Source of the DNA: Lewinella sp. LCG006
GTDB lineage: Bacteria; Bacteroidota; Bacteroidia; Chitinophagales; Saprospiraceae
Length of the DNA stretch: 64,000 nt
Assembly: GCF_040784935.1 (NCBI RefSeq)
Contig: NZ_CP160680.1
Span: forward strand, 1,417,501 to 1,481,500
Reading direction: 5' to 3'
In this document: positions 54,901 through 63,900 of the stretch, in pieces
Layout: each line of letters opens with the position of its first letter
How positions within the stretch are numbered: the first letter of the stretch is position 1
Notes under the pieces: generated by a model
What the model saw: the letters and a program-made list of their open reading frames with translations, nothing else
Database searches by the model: none
Told to the model about the DNA's origin: nothing
Made by a program: the position numbers and the translations under genes

Positions 54901-57900
54901 CGTGAACGTTACATCGTCTCCCTGGGCGAATGGTCCTGCACTTAGCAGGTCTTTCGTCAAGGCTAGGTCGTATGTCTGCTCGATCTGGATCGTCTCATCG
55001 TCCTGGTCGTCTTCGCTCGGTACGTCGTTGTCTGGCGTAGAGTCGGTGTCATCACCATCATCTTCGGTGATTTCCGCCTCGTTGCTCAGGCTCGTACCCT
55101 GGAAGGTTGCGCCAATGGTGTACGTCACTTCGAAGCTCACACTTGCACCTTGGGCCAAGCTTGCGATTACGAAGGTGCCGTCTCCGTTGTTGGTTACTCC
55201 TGCAGGTACGTTGGCACCAGCGAAAGTGAAGCCAGCTTCTGGGCGATCCGTTACTTCTACGTTGCTAGCGTTCAAGCTACCTTCGTTCGTAACTGTGATC
55301 GTGAACGTCACGTCGTCTCCTTGGGCGAATGGTCCTGCACTGAGCAGGTCTTTCGTCAAGGCGAGATCATACGTCTGCTCGATCTGGATCGTCTCATCGT
55401 CCTGGTCGTCTTCGCTCGGTACGTCGTTGTCTGGCGTAGAGTCGGTGTCATCACCATCATCTTCGGTGATTTCCGCTTCGTTGCTCAGGCTCGTACCCTG
55501 GAAGGTTGCGCCAATGGTGTACGTCACTTCGAAGCTCACGCTTGCTCCTTGGGCCAAGCTTGCGATTACGAAGGTGCCGTCGTTGTTATCGGTTACTCCC
55601 GCAGGTACGTTGGCACCAGCGAAAGTGAAGCCAGCTTCTGGGCGATCCGTTACTTCTACATTACTAGCGTTCAAGCTACCTTCGTTCGTAACTGTGATCG
55701 TGAACGTCACGTCGTCTCCCTGGGCGAATGGTCCTGCACTGAGCAGGTCTTTCGTCAAGGCGAGATCGTACGTCTGTTCGATCTGGATCGTCTCATCGTC
55801 CTGGTCGTCTTCGCTTGGTACGTCGTTGTCTGGCGTAGAGTCGGTGTCATCACCATCATCTTCGGTGATTTCCGCTTCGTTGCTCAGGCTTGTGCCTTGG
55901 AAGGTTGCGCCAATGGTGTACGTCACTTCGAAGCTTACGCTTGCGCCTTGAAGCAGGTTCGCGATTACGAAGGTACCGTCACCGTTGTTGGTTACACCAG
56001 CAGGTACGTTCGCACCAGCGAAAGTGAAGCCAGCTTCTGGGCGATCCGTTACTGCTACGTTGCTAGCGTTCAAGCTACCTTCGTTCGTAACTGTGATCGT
56101 GAACGTTACATCGTCTCCCTGGGCGAATGGTCCTGCACTTAGCAGGTCTTTCGTCAAGGCGAGGTCGTACGTCTGATTTACTTCAATTTCCTCATCATCC
56201 TGATCATCTTCGTTCGGGTCCTCGTTGTCTGGCGTAGAGTCGGTGTCATCACCATTATCGGTGGTGATTTCTGCTACGTTGCGCAAGCTCGTACCCTGGA
56301 AGGTTGCATTGATGGTCGTTTTAACCACAAAGGTTACCGTCTCATCAACATCCAGGCTAGGAATAGTATAAGTACCGTCGCCGTTATCAACTACAGCTGT
56401 GCCATTGGCATCAAAACCTGTAATCGTTAAGCCAGCAGGTACACGGTCTGTAACAATTACGTTGGTTGCCAATTGGCTGCCTTCGTTTGTTACTGTAATA
56501 TTAAAGTCAACTGGACTGTTCTGGGCGTATGGGCCAGGGGTACCATCATTGATATCCTTGGTCAAAGCCAGATCGTAGGTCGTAAGACCAGCATCCAGAT
56601 CTTCGTTGTTATCACCTGATTCGAGGGTAACAGTTTCGGTCATACCGTCCATGGCAGGATCAGCATCTGAATCCAACGCTTCGTTACCACCTGCGTTCAG
56701 GTCAGCAAACTCGTAGCCAGTAGGAAGTACAAACTGTACGCTGTACTCTCCTGGTGTTAAGCCAGTGAAGGAGTAAGCACCAGTGCCATCGGTCGTTGTC
56801 ATGTCGATGATGTTGCCATCAGCGTCTTTCAAGTTAACCGTTACACCTTCCACTCCTGGTTCACCAGCATCCTGGATACCATTACCATTAAGGTCTTCGA
56901 AGACGAAGTCACCAAGTGAAGCCAATTGGTAGTAACCAGCATCGTTGGTATCATCATTCTCACCGCTCGTCAGGGTAATTGTACCGGTCTGACCAGTGGC
57001 CTCGTTGGCATCACTGTCTAGCGTATCGTCGCCACCTTCGTTCGCTGGGCTTGCTTCGAAGCCAGCAGGGGCAGTGAACTTAACGATATAATCGCCAGGC
57101 GTAAGGTTGGTGAACTCGTAGAAGCCTACGCCGTTCGTCGTCGTCTGGTCCAGCATGTTGCCATCACCATCCAACAACATCACCGTTACGCCTTCGATGC
57201 CAGGCTCGCCAGCATCCTGGATACCGTCAGCATCCAGGTCTTCCCATACGAAGTCACCTAAAGAAGCATCGCCGTAGAAACCAGCGTCGTTCGTAGGATC
57301 GTTCTCGCCGCTAACCAGGTTGATGATGCCGGTTTGACCGGTGGTCTCATCTGCATCACTGTCTAGCGAGTCATCACCACCTTCGTTCGCAGGACTAGCA
57401 TTCAAGCCGGCAGGGGCAGTAAACTTAACGATGTAATCGCCAGGCGTAAGGCCGGTGAACTCGTAGAAGCCTACGCCGTTCGTCGTCGTTTGATCCAGCA
57501 TGTTACCATCGCCATCCAACAACATTACCGTTACCCCTTCGATGCCTTCTTCACCAGCATCCTGGATACCGTCTGCGTCAACGTCTAACCAGACGAAGTC
57601 GCCTAAAGAAGCAGGCTGGTAAAGACCTCCATCCAGGTCTTCGTTATTATCGCCAGACTCCAACACTACGCTCTCCGTCATACCATCCATGGCAGGATCG
57701 GCATCTGAGTCCGTAGCTTCGTTGCCTGTCGCATTCAAATTCGTGTATTCGTAACCAGTAGGCAAGACAAACTGTACGCTGTACTCGCCTGGTGTCAAGC
57801 CAGTGAATTCGTAGGCACCAGTGCCATCGGTCGTCGTCATGTCGATGATGTTGCCATCAGCGTCTTTCAGGTTAACCGTTACACCTTCTACACCGGGCTC

Positions 57901-60900
57901 GCCAGCATCTTGCTCGCCGTCACCATCGGTATCTTCCCATACAAAATCACCCAAGCTTGCAGGCTGGTAGAAACCAGCGTCGTTCGTATTGTCAATTTCT
58001 CCCGTTGAGAGGTTGATAATACCCGTCTGACCGGTGGCCTCGTTAGCGTCACTGTCCAGTGCATCGTCGCCACCTTCATTGGCAGGGCTTGCTTCGAAGC
58101 CAGCAGGGGCAGTGAACTTAACGATGTAATCGCCAGGGGTAAGATCAGTAAACTCGTAGAAGCCTACGCCGTTCGTCGTCGTCTGGTCCAGCATGTTGCC
58201 ATCGCCATCCAACAACATCACCGTTACTCCTTCGATACCAGGCTCGCCAGCATCCTGGATGCCGTCGGCGTCCAGGTCTTCCCATACGAAGTTGCCTAGA
58301 GCAGCATCGCCGTAGAAACCAGCGTCGTTCGTAGGATCGTTCTCGCCGCTAACCAGGTTGATGATGCCCGTCTGACCGGTCATCTCGTCAGCATCACTAT
58401 CCAGTGCATCGTCGCCACCTTGGTTGGCAGGGCTTGCGTTCAAGTCGGCAGGGGCAGTGAACTTAACGATGTAATCGCCAGGCGTAAGACCGGTGAACTC
58501 GTAGAAGCCTACGCCGTTCGTCGTCGTCTGGTCCAGCATATTGCCATCACCATCCAATAACATCACCGTTACGCCCTCGATGCCTTCTTCACCAGCATCC
58601 TGGATACCGTCAGCATCGGCGTCTAACCAGACGAAGTCGCCTAGGCTAGCAGGCTGGTAAAGACCTCCATCTAGGTCTTCGTTATTATCGCCAGACTCCA
58701 ACACTACACTCTCCGTCATACCATCCATGGCAGGATCGGCATCTGAGTCCGTAGCTTCGTTGCCTGTCGCATTCAAATTCGTGTATTCGTAACCCGCAGG
58801 TAGTACAAACTGTACGCTGTACTCGCCTGGTGTCAAGCCAGTGAACTCGTAGGCACCAGTGCCATCGGTCGTCGTCATGTCGATGATGTTGCCATCAGCG
58901 TCTTTCAGGTTAACCGTTACACCTTCTACACCGGGCTCGCCAGCATCTTGCTCGCCGTCACCGTCGGTGTCTTCCCATACGAAATCGCCCAAGCTCGCAG
59001 GCTGGTAGAACGCTGCATCGTTGGTGTCGTCGTTCTCTCCGCTCGTCAGGGTAATTGTACCCGTCTGACCAGTGGTCTCATCTGCATCACTGTCCAGGGT
59101 ATCGTCGCCACCTTCATTGGCAGGGCTTGCTTCGAAGCCGGCAGGTGCAGTGAACTTAACGATGTAATCGCCAGGCGTAAGACCTGTGAACTCGTAGAAG
59201 CCTACGCCGTTCGTCGTCGTCTGGTCCAGCATGTTGCCATCGCCATCCAACAACATCACTGTTACGCCTTCGATGCCAGGCTCGCCTGCATCTTGGATAC
59301 CGTCTGCATCAAGGTCTTCCCATACGAAATCACCCAAGCTTGCAGGCTGGTAGAAACCAGCGTCGTTCGTATTGTCAATTTCTCCCGTTGAGAGGTTGAT
59401 TACACCCGTCTGACCAGTGGCTTCGTTAGCGTCACTGTCCAGGGTATCGTCGCCACCTTGGTTGGCAGGGCTTGCTTCAAAGCCAGCAGGTGCAGTGAAC
59501 TTAACGATGTAATCGCCAGGCGTAAGGTTGGTGAACTCGTAGAAGCCTACGCCGTTCGTCGTCGTCTGGTCTAGCATGTTGCCATCGCCATCCAACAACA
59601 TTACCGTTACGCCTTCGATGCCAGGCTCGCCTGCATCTTGGATACCATCAGCGTCCAGGTCTTCCCATACGAAGTTGCCTAAAGCAGCATCGCCGTAGAA
59701 ACCAGCGTCGTTCGTAGGATCGTTCTCGCCGCTAACCAGGTTGATGATGCCGGTTTGGCCGGTGGTCTCATCTGCATCACTATCCAGTGCATCGTCGCCA
59801 CCTTGGTTGGCAGGGCTTGCGTTCAAGCCGGCAGGGGCAGTGAACTTAACGATGTAATCGCCAGGCGTAAGACCGGTGAACTCGTAGAAGCCTTCGCCGT
59901 TCGTCGTCGTCTGGTCCAGCATATTGCCATCACCATCCAATAACATTACCGTTACCCCTTCGATGCCTTCTTCACCAGCATCCTGGATACCGTCTGCATC
60001 TGCATCTAACCAGACGAAGTCGCCTAGGCTAGCAGGCTGGTAAAGACCTCCATCCAGGTCTTCGTTATTATCGCCAGACGCCAACACTACACTCTCCGTC
60101 ATACCATCCATGGCAGGATCGGCATCTGAGTCCGTAGCTTCGTTGCCTGTCGCATTCAAATTCGTGTATTCGTAACCCGCAGGTAGTACAAACTGTACGC
60201 TGTACTCGCCTGGTGTCAAGCCAGTGAACTCGTAGGCACCAGTGCCATCGGTCGTCGTCATGTCGATGATGTTGCCATCAGCGTCTTTCAGGTTAACCGT
60301 TACACCTTCTACACCGGGCTCGCCAGCATCTTGCTCGCCGTCACCATCGGTGTCTTCCCATACGAAATCGCCCAAGCTTGCAGGCTGGTAGAACGCTGCA
60401 TCGTTGGTGTCATCGTTCTCTCCGCTCGTCAGGGTAATGGTACCCGTCTGACCAGTGGTCTCATCTGCATCACTGTCCAGGGTATCGTCACCACCTTCAT
60501 TGGCAGGACTTGCTTCGAAGCCGGCAGGTGCGGTGAACTTAACGATGTAATCGCCAGGTGTAAGACCGGTGAACTCGTAGAAGCCAACGCCGTTCGTCGT
60601 CGTCTGGTCCAGCATGTTGCCATCGCCATCCAACAACATCACTGTTACCCCTTCGATGCCAGGCTCGCCAGCATCTTGGATACCGTCGGCATCAAGGTCT
60701 TCCCATACGAAATCACCCAAGCTTGCAGGCTGGTAGAAACCAGCGTCGTTCGTATTGTCAATTTCTCCCGTTGAGAGGTTGACTACACCCGTCTGACCAG
60801 TGGCCTCGTTGGCGTCACTGTCCAGTGTATCGTCGCCACCTTCATTAGCAGGGCTTGCTTCGAAGCCGGCAGGAGCAGTGAACTTAACGATGTAATCGCC

Positions 60901-63900
60901 AGGTGTAAGGTTGGTGAACTCGTAGAAGCCTACGCCGTTCGTCGTCGTCTGGTCTAGCATGTTGCCATCGCCATCCAACAACATCACCGTTACGCCTTCG
61001 ATGCCAGGCTCGCCAGCATCTTGGATACCGTCGGCATCAAGGTCTTCCCATACGAAGTTGCCTAGAGCAGCATCGCCGTAGAAACCAGCGTCGTTCGTAG
61101 GATCGTTCTCGCCGCTAACCAGGTTGATGATGCCGGTTTGACCGGTGGTCTCATCTGCATCACTGTCTAGCGTGTCATCACCACCTTCATTCGCAGGGCT
61201 TGCGTTCAAGCCGGCAGGTGCAGTGAACTTAACGATGTAATCGCCAGGCGTAAGGCCGGTGAACTCGTAGAAGCCTACGCCGTTCGTCGTCGTTTGGTCT
61301 AGCATATTGCCATCACCATCCAATAACATCACCGTTACGCCCTCGATGCCTTCTTCACCAGCATCCTGGATACCGTCTGCATCTGCGTCTAACCAGACGA
61401 AGTCGCCTAGGCTAGCAGGCTGGTAGAAACCAGCATCATTGGTATTATCATATTCACCAGCAGCCAGGTTAATGGTACCTGTTTGGCCAGTGGTTTCATT
61501 GGCGTCACTATCAAGCGCATCATCACCGCCTTCGTTTGCAGGACTTGCTTCGAAGCCAGCAGGAGCAGTGAACTTAACGATGTAATCGCCAGGAATTAAT
61601 TCAAGGAATTGGTAGAAACCTACGCCGTTCGTCGTTGTCTGGTCCAGCATATTGCCATCACCATCTAACAACATTACCGTTACTCCTTCGATGCCGGGCT
61701 CGCCAGCATCTTGGATACCGTCGGCATCAAGATCTTCCCAAACAAAGTCGCCCAAGCCAGCACATAAATCCTGGTTAACCGTAACGGTTACCGCGTCCAT
61801 GTTCATGGCGTTGCCTACCAAAAATTCATCACCAGTAACAGGATCAACGTACCAAACTTCTGCCATGTCTTCGGCTTCGTTGGTGGTTGTTTCCAAGTAA
61901 GACAGTGTATAGTTCCAAACGAATTCTTCGTCAGATTCACCGTCATTATTGTTATCAATGAAATCAACAAAGCCGTTGCCATTCAGGTCGCTCGCTGCGT
62001 CGAAGAAGGCATCATACGGCATCAAATCGTTCGGAAGGTTAGAATCCGTTACGCTGATATTGCGCAACTGAATACCATCAATACCGCCAAGGATACGTAG
62101 TGTGAGGCTGAAGTTTACTTCTTCGCCAGCACAAATCTCATCGCGATCTGCTTCCTTGTCAATGTTGATAAATACGCCGGTGTAATTCGACGGATCATTG
62201 TCCGTGACATTAGGATCACCGTTTGGATTACCGTTTTCATCAACAGGGGTACCTACTACATCGGCAATATTGGTGTAGCGTCCACGCATTGCAGAACCCG
62301 TGCGGGTAAAGGTTTGAGATGCACCAGCGGCAAGGAACGGAATCGTTCCGATAAAGCCTTCCTGGTCATCATTCACCTGAACGTTCACCAGGTCAAGGGT
62401 GCCGGTATTGGTTACCACGTAAGTCCAGGTTACCGTTGGCGGAGTGTTAGGTACAAGGATAATTGCTCCAGGAGCATTATCTGCATCTTGTCCGTTGGTA
62501 GCTTTCTCAATATCGATAGAAGCCGTTTGGCTAACAGGAACTTCTTCGTCGTCCTGATCATCTTCACCAGGAACTTCGTTATCTGGTGTAGAATCGGTAT
62601 CATCACCATTATCCACCGTGATCTCAGCAACATTCACCAAGGAGGTACCTTGGAAGTTGTTGTCAATCGTAGTCTTCACAATGAAAGTTACCGTCTGGCC
62701 AATCGCCAGGGAAGGAATGGTATAGGTACCGTTGCCGTTGTTGATTACGGAAGTGCCGTTGGCATCAAAACCAGTAATCGTCAGACCAGCAGGAACGCGA
62801 TCCGTTACAACTACATTGGCAGCAGCCTGGCTTCCTTCGTTGGTTACGGTAATATTGAAATCAACGGGGCTGTTCTGAGCGTAAGGCCCAGGCGTACCGC
62901 TATTGATGTCCTTGTTCAAGGCCAGGTCGTAAGTGGTCAGACCAGCATCAAGATCAGGATAGTTATCACCAGACATGAGGCTTACGACTTCCGTCATACC
63001 GTTCATGGCAGGATTGGCATCAGAATCAAGCGCTTCGTTTCCGCCTTGGTTGGCGGTCGTGAATTGGTAACCTGTAGGCAATACAAACTGTACGCTGTAA
63101 TCGCCTGGCTCCAGGTCGGTAAATTCGTAGAAACCAACACCATTGGTCGTGGTATTATCGATGATGTTACCATCAGCATCTTTCAGATTAACGGTAACGC
63201 CTTCAACAGCAGGTTCGCCAGCATCCTGGATACCGTTGCCATTGAGATCTTCCCAAACGAAATCACCGAGAGAAGCACAAGCTACTTCGTTGATAGTAAC
63301 CGTAGCAGTACTGTTTGGTCCGGTACAACCTTTGCTATCCGTTACCGTCACTGTGTACACACCAGGTGCGAGACCAGTAATCATTGCTGTCGCTCCGCCA
63401 TTGCTCCAAGCATAGGAGTAAGGAGGAGTACCGCCGCTAGCCGTAGCTGTAGCAGTTCCATTGTTTTGATCACAATTAGGATCAGTACCCACTGCTGTCA
63501 CAGCAGGATTAGGATTAACTACTACCTCTACAATATCAGAAGACTGACAATCATTGTCATCAACTACGGTTACTGTATAAGTTGTTGTTGCGGTTGGTGA
63601 AACAGTAATGGAAGCACCGGTGAGGTTACCAGGCATCCAAACAATGTTGAATGGTTGGGTACCATTGGTCACCGTAGCCGTAAGGGTTACGCTTTCGCCA
63701 AAACAGATTTCATCGTCGTTGCCAGCATCTACGGTTGGGCCGCCGATGTTGTCGATGGTTACACTACCTATACCGAAACAGCCTTTGCTGTCGGTGGCAG
63801 TAACCGTGTAAACACCTGGGGCAAGGCCAGTGATCGCTGCACCGCTTGCACCGTTGCTCCAAGCGTAGGTGTAAGCAGCCGTTCCGCCTGTGGCAGTAGC

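Noticed and set aside
52235-55951. Plus-strand open frame of 1238 codons opposite the DUF11 array
   Set aside because: It is the antisense shadow of the ten 399-bp repeats: one stop-free unit stays open when repeated. Its residues are low-complexity Ser/Val/Lys and match no family.
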